This document shows positions 21,798 through 34,603 of a DNA stretch of 64,000 nt, one piece after another. Source of the DNA: Cladocopium goreaui (lineage: Eukaryota; Sar; Dinophyceae; Suessiales; Symbiodiniaceae); assembly GCA_947184155.2 (NCBI GenBank), contig CAMXCT020005002.1:375995-439994 (forward strand). The letters are read 5' to 3'. Each line of letters begins with the position of its first letter. The first letter of the stretch is position 1. A program made the translations under genes and the position numbers. The notes under the pieces are model-generated. The model was not told the origin of the DNA. It saw nothing but the letters and a program-made list of their open reading frames with translations, and did no database searches.

Positions 21798-22255
21798 AAA
21801 AATCTGATTTAACATGACTTGAACATGAACAAAGAGAAGTTATCAAAATGAATAATGGATACGGCACGTTTAAACATGGATGGAAATTGGGCACACCTGA
21901 TGCGTTTGTGATCGTAAAAGGAACGTGATGATAAGCCATGGTGTTTTCTTGCGTGCCCTCCTTTCCGACAACATATGTCAACTGGACTGAACATTTGATG
22001 GGGAAAACTGGCTTCAATGGTTTCCTGAATATGGGTTGCTTAAATTGACTGATGGTGATTTTGTGGATTTAGTAACCTCATTAAGAACGGCCGACGGTTC
22101 GTTTTTCCGTTGTGCGGGAATCAGGGGTTTTCTTGGGTAAGCCTTAAAGAGTGGTGGGTTACTGCAACGGATTGTCTTTTGTCGGATACTCCCACCACTA
22201 AATGCCAAACCTCTAGCCTTGAATATAAGGGTCATCAAATAAATATTCAGAAGTG

Positions 22256-22345
22256 ATTCCAAACTAGATTGATATGTAATGATGCACATATATATATATA
22301 TATATATGTATAGAAAGGGAGAGACAGAGAGAGAGAGAGAGATAT
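22256..22345. repeat. TA and GA microsatellites
   Basis: An (AT)n run at 22288-22306 followed by (GA)n at 22317-22343. Open frames over it are composition artefacts. Confidence 0.8.
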
Positions 22346-23099
22346 CGTTACGTGGATTTCTATATCTTTTGGCGACGAACGTAAATCACGTGATAAGACT
22401 TGGGTGTCGAAGGGTTGCGTCAACAATATCAACAGTCGTATTACAGTTCAAAGACTGCCACTGAAAAGGTATCCCAACAGTTAAGGATATCAACCGCTAT
22501 TGGATATCAACAGTTAAAGGTATGGTTTTTCTTTTGCATCACATCCTTTCATTTGCCATTCATTCCCCTGCTTGGAGTGTTGGCCACCACCTATGGGCAT
22601 CCAACAGGTGCAGGTGAAAAGCAAAATGAAACAACAGCTGCTCAGCTGCAAATGAATCAAGTGTTTCCGGCCATGAAACGAACCATCAGAATGGGGGTAT
22701 GACGATTTGGGCTTTACATATAACTGCTATAGCTTTGTATGTTTGGGGGGCTGTTTGAAAACATTTAAAAACAGGCTTTTCAGGCCTTGACCCTGCTTAA
22801 ATTGCTTAAATCATGAATAGATCTGGGGAAAAAATACCTGCCACTGTGAGTGCTTGGTGAATTATTCTAGTCCAATGGGACGAGCCGTTAAAACATAGAC
22901 ATGTCTGTATATATCTGTATTGTTTAAGTATTCTTTCAAACGTGCAGTTTTTCCATATCAACATACTGTAGATTCATCAAATACATATGGACATATCTAT
23001 ACATATCTACTTATATGATATTCTATGATACTCCATGATTATGCAAAAATCTGTGCAGCAGATCCATGAAAAATCCATCAGCGGCAGCCACCTGGCCAG

Positions 23100-23171
23100 G
23101 TCGTTCCAAGGATCTTGGACCTGTCCAGGAACAAGTTGTTGGACCACGGGGTGGCAGGCCCCCTGCAGAAA
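23100..23171 (+). CDS. LRR exon (RILDLSRNKLLDHGVAGPL)
   Basis: After CCTGGCCAG (ending 23099) 24 codons read VVPRILDLSRNKLLDHGVAG, then PLQK, with a GT donor at 23172 and phase 0. It holds the complete L.LS.N.L.D.GV core of one RNI-type repeat. Confidence 0.65.
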
Positions 23172-23205
23172 GTACCCTCCATTGCCATGATCTGATGGTT
23201 ATTGC

Positions 23206-23320
23206 TACCCTCTGGTAAACATACAAAAAACTATAGAAAGTCACCATTTTTAATAGGTACACCAGGTAAACCATCTATATAAACGGACCATTTTCCATAG
23301 CTATGTTGGTTGACCAGATT
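23206..23320. mobile_element. Foldback element, family A (right arm degraded)
   Basis: TACCCTCTGGTAAACATACA at the left, CCATAGCTATGTTGGTTGAC then CAGAT at the right; the terminal GGGTA is lost. It begins 34 bases after an LRR exon donor. Confidence 0.75.
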
Positions 23321-23772
23321 TCCTGGATTAAAATAACAAGACCGGAAGTTTAACCATGTGCCCAAAGTGCTAAAGCACTTCTTATGGTCACTTCTTCATT
23401 TCTTGCCCCACTCCCATGGATCACAAGTGTCAATCTCGCCGTTTTTATTCAACATTCATCCCTGAGCCTGTACGATAAAAACATGGCTCATGAAAGCTCA
23501 ACTTGTTCTTTTGTCTTTCCTTGTTTCAACTTCCACTTCCCCCACCTGACTTGGAAACTAATGATCTAATGTTGGTAACGCAATAGTAAACCATCCCAAA
23601 CTTTACAATTTCTACGGGTGATATAAACCATGAATCCATGTTGGTGGTTTATGACATTGTTTTATCGACATTATGATCTAGCATAAATGGATATAAATTG
23701 GTGTCATAAACCATCAAAAATGACTGGTTTAAAAAATGACCTCCCTCACACTAGTTCCATCCAATCCGCCAG

Positions 23773-23857
23773 GTGTGGCACGTTGCATTCCTAAAGGAAG
23801 CAGAGAAGCCTTGCTGCGTCTCCGTGGCGTGTCCTGTGGCAGTCTGAAGCCTCAGTG
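23773..23857 (+). CDS. LRR exon candidate
   Basis: After CCGCCAG (ending 23772) one frame reads VARCIPKGSREALLRLRGVS, then CGSLKPQ, before a GTAAGG donor at 23858. The L.L..V..GSL spacing fits the repeat series. Phase does not match the 23100-23171 exon directly, so either an intervening exon or another frame is possible. Confidence 0.4.
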
Positions 23858-24550
23858 GTAAGGGGAGAAAGGGGAATGATAGCAACATTTTTTGGGGTGA
23901 ACTGGGGAATGTGTTCTATGGTTTTATGATGTTTATGTACGATTTTAAAATTAGGAACACCCACTTCTGGTGAAATTGGAGAGTTTGGGTGAGACTGGCG
24001 TAGACTCATGTCCGTAAGTTTTGGCTTCTGGGTATGACCTCGAACGACATCACAGTGAACGATGTTGCGTAGTGGGAAGACCATGAATTTCCTATCATGG
24101 CCTTCAAGCAGATGTTGGTTTATAATGCGTTGCTCAGTCAATGGGAGTTGATGTGGCATAAAGATAAGTTTCTTCTGGAGGTTTTGATTTGAAACATGGC
24201 TCAGAGAGGACAGATAAGTTTTTAGGATCCAACAGAGGTCGAGTTCAGGTTGGACCTACCTCTGCCAACCAATCCTTCTGAGACGTGTTGCAAAGAAATT
24301 CTCTCCACCTCCATTCAAGGGGTCTCGAACTGGTTGCATCCATCTATTCGAAAAATGTTCCCGACAAAAACCAGTTAGAACTCCCATGTTGGCTGGGGCG
24401 GCTGGTTCCCCAGGGATGTAACATCCAACTAACATGGGATGGCACATCACTTGGTGAACTGTTGGGTTTATGGCAGACCCCGTCAGAATAGGGGTTGGAA
24501 GATGAATTTCCACATATTTCCACTAAAACTGAGTTATTTTCAGGGTCCAA

Positions 24551-24661
24551 CTGTTAATTTACCAGAGGGTAAATCATCGATAGTTTCCACCATTGATAGT
24601 TGATTTACCTAGCAAAGATGGTGATTTTCCAGTTCGCAAACTGTTAATTTACCAGAGGATA
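24551..24661. mobile_element. Family A remnant with two right ends
   Basis: TTAATTTACCAGAGGGTAAA at the left and the same motif (CCAGAGGATAAA) at the right in direct orientation. This looks like two partial copies or a rearranged one. Confidence 0.6.
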
Positions 24662-24767
24662 AATCATAGTAAATCCCATTCAACATCCATTTATCCCATG
24701 AATATCCCATGAAATCACTCGAAAAAACATATCCTGAAACACTAAGTGGCTTTTTCTAAATTGACAG

Positions 24768-24913
24768 ACACAACTGGCCCCACTGAACCGATCCAGAACC
24801 AGCTCGGTGAGCTCGATGGACCGCGCCGAGGTCCCGCCTTACCCGAGCTCTTAGCCGCCGGCGCGGCTTTGTTGGGCTTGGACGTGAGCGACAACACCTT
24901 GGGACAGGCGATG
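24768..24913 (+). CDS. LRR exon (LLGLDVSDNTLGQAM)
   Basis: After TCTAAATTGACAG (ending 24767) the exon reads (D)TTGPTEPIQNQLGELD, a polar insert, then GPALPELLAAGAALLGLDVS and DNTLGQAM. It ends phase 0 at a GT donor at 24914. Joined to 25615 it gives LDVSDNTLGQAM-VGAALVLAES, a perfect repeat register (strand, N, loop, G, helix). The GC content is far above the flanks. Confidence 0.7.
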
Positions 24914-25614
24914 GTTTCGGGTCACCGGGGATGGAGAAACACCATGATTTACCGAAAATGGTGATTGATTGATGGAGATTGAACCTGGGGCAAAATGACG
25001 ATTTCACATGATTTCACTACAAGTAAGTTCTGATTATGGTGATCTCAAGGCAAGATTCAAGATGATAGCTGGTTTGGTGAATATGGATGAATATGGATGA
25101 TTTCTTCAACAGTTTTCATTGGCATTATTTTGAACATGATATCCCTAAAGAACATATCTTTTTGGCCCACGGAGGTGAATATCAGTTTGTCAGTAGCCCC
25201 AGAGCTGGGAATACCTCAGAGAGGGAGGGAGCAACCCCCTGATATAAGGTACAGTACCTCTTGGAAACCCTGGTTTCGTTCTGGCCCTATCCATTCTTTG
25301 TATTAGGGGTATGGGATTACAGCATGTCTCCGCTGTTTGAAAAAACAACTTGGCTGATGATTTACTATTTACCATGCTACCACCCTCTATATATTATGAG
25401 AATCGTCATAATCCATGAACTGCAATCCTCATGAACTTTCATAATAATGAACGTACCATTGAATGATAGCTATGAAAATGATTACAGTAATGACAATGAA
25501 CTATGCTAATGAACAATCCGTTGTGTCATGATTATGAAAATGACCATATGATGATTGCTCATATTTTACCAATGGACTGCGCGAGAAAACTATAGCAGTT
25601 TTCTCAGCCAAGAG

Positions 25615-25668
25615 GTTGGAGCAGCCTTGGTTCTAGCGGAATCAGCCAGGCGCAGCGATGTGGGACAA
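25615..25668 (+). CDS. LRR helix exon (VGAALVLAESARR)
   Basis: After CCAAGAG (ending 25614) 18 codons read VGAALVLAESARRSDVGQ to a GT donor at 25669. It starts in phase 0 as the previous exon requires and supplies the G.AL.LA helix of the same repeat. The same frame stays open to about 25725, so a later donor is possible. Confidence 0.6.
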
Positions 25669-26267
25669 GTTTCAACACTTTTGGAGTTGTTACTTTGTGA
25701 TTTGAAGCAACTCACAAAAACGTGGTAACGTGTGTTGGAAAAATATTCCATGCCTATCACCTTGATAAGTTTAATCTTCAAAGTTAAGTTCCCCAATTTA
25801 TTTCTAGTTGTTTCAAGATAAAGCCAATTAGCAACTGGAGGATGAATATCCAAGACCAAAGCGTACGGGGTCGATGATGATGATGATAACTGGGGCCTAT
25901 GTCCCATAAATATATCCAGTGCGGGCTTTAAGCATTGCTGGAACCTGCATGGCAAACACACACATATACATATATATATATAATTATATATATACATATA
26001 CAGTATATAGGCTCGAATAAACATATCACAGATGGAACATGAAAGAAATTAAAACCCAAGGAATGTATATTAACTTGTGGTTTATTCGCAGGGATGGGCT
26101 ATGTTTTTATGTACTGTAGCATTTTTTGGCGTGGCACCCCCGCTTCTCTAAATAATCAACAGGGTTTCTGAATCCAGAGTTTCCCAAAAATATCCATGGA
26201 AGGTGAACTCATTTTTGGATGGTTGGGGTGGTGAATTGGATGTAATTTCAACGTCAACGTTTGTCAG

Positions 26268-26325
26268 CAGCACCAGGAAGAAGCTGAGATCGTTGTCCAT
26301 CTCCTCCATCGCGGACGGAAGTCCT
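26268..26325 (+). CDS. LRR exon candidate (LRSLSISSIADGSP)
   Basis: After TTTGTCAG the frame reads STRKKLRSLSISSIADGSP to a GT donor before AGGTTGG. LRSLSIS is an LRR strand. A competing frame (HQEEAEIVVHLLHRGRKS) is open, so the reading is uncertain. Confidence 0.45.
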
Positions 26326-26594
26326 GTAGGTTGGATGTGGACAGGAGGGAGCTATGGCAGATCATAAATGGCCAATTCTGAGTGATATAGCATTGGAATT
26401 ATTTATACCATGATAATTACATCTAACATATATATATATACATTTTTATATATATATATTTACATATATCTGGGTAGATTATAGCTACCTCACTGCGACC
26501 GAAGCCTGGAAATCACGGTTAGTAAGGGGAATCATCCCCAAATGATCACAAGATTCAGGTTCGCGAAATCCGAAATATTATAATTTACCCAGAT

Positions 26595-26685
26595 ATATAT
26601 ATATATATATATATCTATCTATCTATCTATCTACCTACCTACCTATCTATCTATCTATCTATCTATGTATCTATCTATATGATAT
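26595..26685. repeat. TA and TATC microsatellite
   Basis: (TA)n at 26594-26613 followed by TATC/TACC tetranucleotides. Similar TAGA-type repeats lie at 10188 and 58450. Confidence 0.85.
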
Positions 26686-27462
26686 GGCAGATATAGATCA
26701 TAGATGTAAAAAAGGCCTCCCCTTTTCAGAATGATATAGATGGCCGACGGAGTCGACATGATCATCTTCAGGTGTTCGATGGTGTGTTTTTTTTTGAGTT
26801 GGGGCTGCAAACAACCGTGGCACATGGGATATGAACACGTTATAATGTGTATATATATGTATATATATTTATATATACTGTATATATATATATACATATT
26901 TACATACATATATATATATATATTCACATATATATTCCCACATAAGATGGCGCGAGAGAGAGAGAGAGAGAGATTCCCACATAATTATGGGAGCCAGGGG
27001 GTATTGGATATCTCAAGTATCACAGTGAACACTTGGGACTTGGGGGTAGAAGCCAACTGGGGGTGACACTCATGAACGGTGATTATGAACCAACACAGAC
27101 ATCAGGTTTGCTGAATGCGGATACTTCAGCAGCCAGATGCACCTACAAATGCAACGAACAAATATGGGATACTTAACCTGTAAGAATTTTGGTGCATTGC
27201 AGTGCTCAGGCACTTTCAAAGTCTTTGGGCATATATCCTCCAGTAATTCAGCAGAAAGGTAGCTACATAAAATCCACCATGTGTAGAAATTTTGCCTGAC
27301 TAGGGCGTGTGGATATCCATGGCCATGTTCATTTACTGGAGGGTAGTTTATCAGTGTTTTACATTCAACCCGTATTGGCATTGATGTGGGGAGGGCACCT
27401 TCAGGATCAGACGGACAAACACCAACACCAACCACGGTTTATTTAGCTCAACTTTTAACAGC

Positions 27463-27566
27463 TACCCTCTGGTAATTTAACATAGCTATAGAAAATCACC
27501 ATTTTCAATGGGAAAATCCAGTATAAATGGTCATTTTCAATAGCTATGTTAGTTTACCAGAGGGTA
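27463..27566. mobile_element. Foldback element, family A (near consensus)
   Basis: TACCCTCTGGTAATTTAACA ... GCTATGTTAGTTTACCAGAG then GGTA; 104 bases, arms pair almost throughout. The outermost TA on each side is consistent with a TA target duplication. Confidence 0.95.
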
Positions 27567-28049
27567 TCATGTTCCCAAAAACAGATAATATATAGATGAA
27601 CAAAAGCACCAAGATTCGCTTGGAAGTTCCCCTTGGTAGCCAGGAAGTGCTACGTCCCTGGGTGCTATGGCTCCTTGGCAGCTTCGAAAGGGGGCATCTC
27701 GGGGCCTCTGTGCTTTGTGGGAAAGATCCAAGGATGATACAAGACACTGACTGGGTCCATGCTAGGGACAATAATATATTTTTGGGGGGTTGCTTTAAAG
27801 TGAATAGAAACTAAAGAGTTCTATAAATCGTAGCTTTGGGGATGAACATGGGCCCGGTTAACATATATCAAATGATATCAAATGATAAATGGCAACAACA
27901 ATTGCAAGAAACTCTCCCAACACTTGTTTTTGAACTGCCCGAAGATCTTCGAGAAGCATTCTTCAAATATTTGTTTTCCATGCATTTTTCACATATCTTC
28001 AAAACTGAATGTTCCCCATTGGTTTCCAGAGACTTTTCTACACTTTCAG

Positions 28050-28150
28050 TGGGGGGAGACACGGGGCCGACGCTGCCGAGGCACGTCCTTTGGCCGAGTG
28101 TTTGAGCCATGGCTCGCTGACAGATCTAGAGCTGCTGGGCCAGATCTGTT
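28050..28150 (+). CDS. LRR exon (ADAAEARPLAECLSHGSLTDLEL)
   Basis: After ACACTTTCAG (ending 28049) the frame reads GADAAEARPLAECLSHG, then SLTDLELLGQ. The GA....LA..L and SL..LEL pattern is a complete helix-to-strand segment of an RNI-type repeat. The 3' end is uncertain; the GT in the following TTTGGTGC is a candidate. Another frame (TGPTLPRHVLWPSV) is open but lacks the pattern. Confidence 0.6.
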
Positions 28151-29316
28151 GGGAATTTGGTGCTGGGAAATTGGGAGATTTGTCAGATTTGAGCATGGAT
28201 GAGCTAGGGATAGCTAGGGATTCAAATGGGATATTATGCAAATATATACTTTAAAGTGGTGAGATGAATGGGAATATATAACCAACAATATATGGTAACA
28301 ATGAGTTAAGAATGGCATAATACCACATATAAATGGAATATGAATGGAATTCTAATGGGTTATGAAGTGGTTTTAGATAATTTAAGAAGAACAATGGGGT
28401 TCAACAATGGTAAAAACGATTCAAGGGTTTAACAATGGTTAAGCCATGGCTTAAATATGGCTTCGTAGGTGGAAATTTCGACTTAAACATATTGAAGCCG
28501 GAATAAGGGAAAAACGCATCTATTGGATAAATTTTGGGGTAGGTGAAAATGGAGTATTTGTTTGCTAAACATGGATCCACCATGGATCCACCTTGGGACA
28601 TTGACACTTGTTTGCTAAGGGCTTCGGTAAGACTGGAATGGTGTCGCCGAAAGCTTGCTGCCGTGCAGGCAACAGAAACGAGTCACACCTGAAGGAATAT
28701 GTAAAAGGATGATTTATTTGGCATGGTTTAGCCACAATTGGATCATGATACCAACAACCGTTTGAAAAAAAGAAGCCATGTGGTCAGGCATTCAGCTTTT
28801 CTTGGGGCTCAACTGTTTGTACCGTAGCTTTGTGTCTTTTCTTTTTTCCATTCAACTGGGGGCATATCGCACATGGGTCAAAAGGTGAATTGTATTTCCA
28901 TAATTATTGGGTGATGGTCATCAATCATCAGTCCATTTCACAGGGATATATATATATATGAATGAATGACTTCCCCCTCAACTGGGGGGCACATATAAAT
29001 ACCAGCCTTTTTGTGTAGGGCATGTCAGCCATGTTATGAGGCCTAAGCCCAGGTTCTGGAAGGTATCCCTGTTTCTTGTGGTATACACTTGCTCCGCCAA
29101 GTGTATACCAGCGGGTATATATTAGCATATACATGTATATACTTCATATTCCAGATCTTATATACTTCTGTTGTCCCAGATCATTCTGAATCATTCTAGC
29201 ATTTCTACTTGATACGCTGGTTACATGAAGATTAAGCCTATGAATGAAGTATCCCACCAAATCACTTTGATGTGATTGATATTTCTGCTTCCATCGGTGA
29301 CCCATCTTGCCCCGAG

Positions 29317-29356
29317 GTGTGGACAGAACGCACTGGGAGAACATGCTTGCTGTCAG
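29317..29356 (+). CDS. Small LRR exon candidate
   Basis: Between an AG ending at 29316 and a GT at 29357 the sequence reads CGQNALGEHACCQ, resembling the N.LG..A loop of the repeat series. It is very short and unsupported except by register. Confidence 0.3.
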
Positions 29357-30659
29357 GTGGGCTGTGCGGATGTGGACGCGTTCATGACTTGCTGAACTGT
29401 GTGGTTTTTGTGGGAGAGAACGAACACGTTTTCATGGGGTGTAAAAACCAATGTATAACTGGGCAGGCCTCACCTCGTATATGCTAAATGTATGTATAGG
29501 TGGGTTTCTTTGATAAGAACACGCTTAATTTCATCATGTTGATTGCTACCATAATTATTAGTTGGTTTACAAGATGCCCAATATTCATGGATTGTTTCAA
29601 ATGCTGTTGTTATCATCCCGTGTCAATGCATTCGTTTGCATAGGAAGGTAGCCATGTTCGTTGTGATGATCATGTTTAGTAGACGAGGTTTGCAAGATAG
29701 TCTGGTACAATAGTATTTTGACGCAAAGCAACTGTGTATGATACAGTTGCATTTGCTCATGCATACTTGGAAATGCGCTTCCAGTGGGTATATAACCTCT
29801 TCTATAGGAGTTGTATCCAAACTTACTTACAGGGTTTTATAACCATGGTTCTACTCATTTCAAACCTCAACTGCACCCCCAAGTACACGTGTGTGTGTGT
29901 CTACCAAGCTATGATGCCACATTTGCACAGCAGGTAGTGGAAGCTTTGGGCAAACGTTGGGGCACTTGGCATGTGGGGTGCATCACGAAAGTCTACCCTT
30001 GGTGATCTAGCATAGCCATGGAAAATGCTGAAACGTGGCCATGTTTAAAGTTTAATCAGTCAACCGTCTAGTCGCGTCAAGGGTTTGGCTGATATCAGTA
30101 AATTAAACAAAAAATAGCTCAATTTGACCATTGATTTGCTTTGTAGTTCTCAAGAGTCAGTCTCCGTTCTCTCTTATCCATTTGTGGGCAAAACGTCCTC
30201 TTTTTCTCCAATGGTTTTGGCAACAAGACATGGCTGACCCGTGAGTCACGTTGGGGAAAAGGATCAATTTCATGCAAACATTGAAGATTGGTACTTCCAA
30301 GAACCCATTTGATTGCAGCTGCTGGTAAAGTCATATAGTGAATGATCCAAATTGCGAAATGGAAGCTACTTGGGTCCCAGTTGGGAAACGTTTAAACTAT
30401 GTATCATACATCATATTTAAGTACAATATATTTATATATATATAGATATATATATGTGTGTGTGTGTGTCTGTGTGTGCCGCATGGTAACATCCAAATTC
30501 TACATCAAAGTGGTTTGTTGTAACTTGTTTTTTCCACTGATTTCTCGGATTGCCCGGAGTCTTGCGAGTCGAACGGCTGAGGTTCGCCCATCTTATTGCG
30601 CTTGGCCATGCCACAAACAGGCCTGGATGTTTGGGACTGGTAGCATGCTGAGAGCCATG

Positions 30660-30768
30660 CTTAAGTCAATGGATTGGTTTAAGGGAAAATCTACAGGAAA
30701 CCATAGATTTTCCCATTAAATATGGGGTTTTCCTCTAAATTTTCCCTTAAACCAATCCATTGATTAAG
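30660..30768. repeat. Long-armed hairpin (family D)
   Basis: CTTAAGTCAATGGATTGGTT ... AACCAATCCATTGATTAAG; arms of about 30 bases continue through AAGGGAAAAT/ATTTTCCCTT. A related hairpin lies at 52173-52276, and a half copy (CCGGTGACGATTTTCCC) near 19503. Confidence 0.8.
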
Positions 30769-31563
30769 ACTTGTAGTCACTGCTTAACATGCTTAACGCT
30801 TCGCGACGTCGGCGGTTTTTCTTCTCAGATCCTTACATTGATGATGTTATTTATGTAATTCTTTCTAACCACCTCACTTCTGTTTGGCATGGGCTGAAAC
30901 CAGCGAGTGAATAGGATACCCATGGTGATTCACCAGTACGAAGCAGGAGGGTATGGAGGTGACCACTTTCGGGGATGAACCTTCACTATTTGTTCAAGTT
31001 TTCAACAAGAACATGGCATCAATTTGGGTTCTGTTTAATCAGTTTGTATCAGTGTGATCAATTAAGATTTATAGTTGTTGTCGTGTTGCTCATGTGGCTC
31101 GTGGGTAGTAACTACGTCGTTTACAGTGCTGTTTCGGAATTCATCCTAATCATCATATTTGGAAAGTTGTGTATCTTGATTGGCACAAGCTACCGCTTTC
31201 AGGCCTTGTTTTCTGTGTCCCGTCATACCCATAGCCACTGGGATCCAGCTCATGAAACGAGAGTTTCCAGAGCTCCTCATGGTTTTCCCCATGTTTCGCA
31301 GGGCTTCAGCGTCACTTGAAATACTGGTTAGAGATGGTTAGAGTAGATCATGGTTGGCCAAATAGGGGAACTATGCCTGGACGCCCGCATTTTCTGAGCC
31401 AAATTGGCTCAGAAACCTTTTTTTGTTTCTGCCAGAAGATCAAACTTGGCAATGCGAATTCAACCATCAAAACATCTCAATGTTTCCTCCATTGGAACTA
31501 TGTTCCACCTCGGGGGCAATCCCGACTGGTTGCATCCTCATACGGGAAGCAGATCAATAGCTG

Positions 31564-31664
31564 CTGGTTGGTGGTTTGGAACATTTCTTTCCATATATTG
31601 GGAATAATCATCCCAACTATCCAACTGACTAATATTTTTCAGAGGGGTTGAAACCACCAACCAG
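31564..31664. mobile_element. Foldback element, family B, with GCTG flanks
   Basis: CTGGTTGGTGGTTTGGAACA to TTGAAACCACCAACCAG, flanked by GCTG at 31560-31563 and 31665-31668, a candidate 4-base target duplication. Confidence 0.9.
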
Positions 31665-31743
31665 GCTGCCATAATTCATCATTTCATTCTGGACAATCGT
31701 AAGTGCCATGAAGTTCTCCTCAGAAGCCCTCCGATGTTGTCAG

Positions 31744-31781
31744 GAATTCTCCAGAATCATTCCCCACTTGCTGCAGTTGAG
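31744..31781 (+). CDS. LRR exon candidate (PHLLQLR)
   Basis: After GATGTTGTCAG (ending 31743) reads EFSRIIPHLLQL plus AG before a GTGACA donor at 31782. It ends in the same phase and register (LQL-AG) as the first LRR exon at 17970. Confidence 0.45.
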
Positions 31782-32007
31782 GTGACAAATTATACAAAAT
31801 TATTATAACTTTGGTTTTATGGTTATCAAGCCCATGTTTGTTGGGATATGGGGCCCCTATAACTATAGTTCTACTATAGTTCTACTATAGTTCTACTTTT
31901 GTTATATATATATATATATATGTAGATATATTTAGTTATATTTAGTTAAATATATATATATATATTTATATACACTATATGTATCCCAGCTGACCCCCCC
32001 CCCGCAG

Positions 32008-32113
32008 GTTTTGGGCTTCGCGCCTGCGGCGCGCTGGGTCAAGCCTTTTGGCCTCAGCGGGGCGCCAGCGGTCTGCGGGTTCTGGAGCGCGGCCTGTGGG
32101 GCCTGCGGGATAC
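32008..32113 (+). CDS. Very GC-rich exon candidate, frame undecided
   Basis: After a run of C and GCAG (ending 32007) all three plus frames are open. One reads LRACGALGQAFWPQRGASGL then RVLERGLWGLRD, which is LRR-like. Another (VLGFAPAARWVKPFGLSGAP) has the best G/C third positions. It is very probably coding, with the function presumed to belong to the LRR series. Confidence 0.45.
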
Positions 32114-32287
32114 CATGGAAGACCATGGAAGACATGGGGAGTTAGCTGGAAAAATGGTGGATTTATGGTGGAATAGCTGGAAAAATGGTGGATTTATCAT
32201 GATTTATCAATGCAAAATGGTGGAAATGGGCATTTTCAATAACATACTGTTATGAAAAACTTGCAGCCACAGACTGGGCCAGGTCAA

Positions 32288-34432
32288 AATATTTATTTAT
32301 TCATTTTTTTATCATTTTGGTTATCATTGCATTCATCATTTTTTTAATCATTTATTTGATCATCTTCATTTTTTTATCATTGTTTTATCATTTTTATCAT
32401 TTTTATCATTTTTTTTATCATCGTTTTATCATTTTTTTATCATTGTTTATCATTTGTTTATCATTTTTTCATCATTTTTCATCATTTTTGCTTCCAGTGG
32501 TGCAAAAATTTTCCAAGAAATGGAAAATTACAATTTTCCTCGAGTTTTTTTCATTTGTTTATCATGTTTTTTCATTTTTTTCATGTTTTTATCATTTTTC
32601 ATCATTTTTCATCATTTTTTATCATTTTGCATCAATTCCACCACTGGAAGCAAATATGATAAAAAAAAAAGTGATAAAAAAAATGAAAACAACTCGAGGA
32701 AAATTGCAATTTTTCATTTTTTGGAAAATTGCAATTTTCCTCGAGTTTTTTTTTCATTTGTTTTCATTTTTTTATCATTTTTTTCATTTTTTTATCATTA
32801 TTCATCACTGTTTATCATTTTTCATCAATTCCACCACTGGAAGCAAAAATGATAAAAAAATGATTAAACAATGATATATTCATCACTGTTTATCATTTTT
32901 CATCAATTCCACCACTGGAAGCAAAAATGATAAAAAAATGATTAAACAATGATAAAAAATGATAAAAAAAAATGAAAAAAACTCGAGGAAAATTGTAATT
33001 TTCCATTTCTTGCAAAATTTTTGCACCACTGGAAGCAAAAATGATGAAAAATGAATAAAAAAATGAAAAAAAAATCGAGGAAAATTGCAATTTTTCATTT
33101 TTTGGAAAATTGCAATTTTCCTCGTTTTTTTTTTCATTTTTTTATCATTTTTTCATTTTTTTATCATTGTTTTTATCATTTTTCATCATTTTTTATCATT
33201 TTTCATCAATTCCACCACTCAAAGCAAAAATGATAAAAAAATGATTAAAAAAATGATTTTAAAAAAAAAACTCGAGGAAAATTGTAATTTTCCATTTCTT
33301 GGAAAATTGTTGCACCACTGGAAGCAAAAATGATGAAAAATGTTTTAAAAAAATGATAAAAAAAAATGAAAAAAATGAAAAAAACTCGAGGAAAATTGCA
33401 ATTTTTCATTTTTTGGAAAATTGCAATTTTCCTCGTTTTTTTTTCATTTTTTATCATTTTTTTCATTTTTTTATCATTATTCATCATGTTTTATCATTTT
33501 TCATCAATTCCACCACTGGAAGCAAAAATTTTCAAAAATATGATTAGAAAATGAAAAAAAACTCGAGGAAAATTGTAATTTTCCATTTCTTGGAAATTTT
33601 TTGCACCACTGGAAGAAAAAATGATGAAAACTGATTTAAAAAATGATTTTAAAAAATGATAAAAAAAATGAAAAAAACTCGAGGAAAATTGCAATTTTCA
33701 TTTTTTGGAAAATTGCAATTTTCCTCGAGTTTTTTTTTCATTTGTTTTCATTTTTTTTATCATTTTTTTCATTTTTTTATCATTATTCATCACTGTTTAT
33801 CATTTTTCATCAATTCCACCACTGGAAGCAAAAATGATAAAAATATGATTAAAAAATGAAAAAAAACTCGAGGAAAATTGTAATTTTCCATTTCTTGCAA
33901 AATTTTTGCACCATTGGAAGCAAAAATGATGAAAAATGATAAAAAAATGAAAAAAAAATGAAAAATGAAAAAAAATGAAAAAAACTCGAGGAAAATTGCA
34001 ATTTTTCATTTTTTGGAAAATTGCAATTTTCCTCGAGTTTTTTTTCATTTTTTTTTCATTTGTTTTTTCATTTTTTTTTCATTTTTTTTTTATCATTTTT
34101 CATCATTTTTTATCATTTTTCATCAATTCCACCACTGGAAGCAAAAATGATAAAAACATGATTAAAAAATGATAAAACATGATAAAAAAAATGAAAAAAA
34201 TCGAGGAAAATTGTAATTTTCCATTTCTTGGAAAATTGTTGCACCACTGGAAGAAAAAATGATGAAAACTGATTAAAAAAATGATAAAAAAAAATGATAA
34301 AAAAAAATGATAAAAAAATGATTAAAAAAATTGATAAAAAAAATGAAGATGATGAAATAAATCATAAAAAAAATGATGAATGCAATGATAACCAAAATGA
34401 TAAAAAAAAATGAAAAAATAAATATTTTAAAG
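32288..34432. repeat. 2.1-kb palindromic block with inverted ends and hairpin units
   Basis: The first about 110 bases (AAAATATTTATTTATTCATT ... CATCTTCATTTTTTTATC) recur as a near-exact inverted complement at 34323-34434. Between them lie five units of about 290-380 bases. Each centres on a hairpin of ACTCGAGGAAAATTGCAATT facing AATTGCAATTTTCCTCGAG (about 32693, 33075, 33386, 33678, 33985), separated by CCACTGGAAGCAAAAATGAT and T-rich ATCATTTTT runs. Open frames on both strands translate as F/I/H- or K/N-rich artefacts. Confidence 0.9.
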
Positions 34433-34480
34433 ATTTCCAATGTGTAGCTGGCTCGGTTCTTCATAAACATACTGTTGAAT

Positions 34481-34603
34481 TACCATCTGGTTATGACTCA
34501 CATAGCCATGGAAAATCCCCCTTATAAATAGAGGTATCTAGCTGGGAAAATCATCTATTTCTATGGGCCATTTTCCAAAGCTATGTTAAATAACCAGAGG
34601 GTA
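34481..34603. mobile_element. Foldback element, family A (long variant)
   Basis: TACCATCTGGTTATGACTCA to GTTAAATAACCAGAGGGTA, with the ATCTATTTCTATGGGCCATT block shared with 12978 and 40236. It lies about 50 bases beyond the palindromic block. Confidence 0.85.

Noticed and set aside
32317..34172. Many F/I/H-rich and K/N-rich open frames
   Set aside because: They lie wholly in the T-rich/A-rich palindromic block and mirror each other on the two strands.
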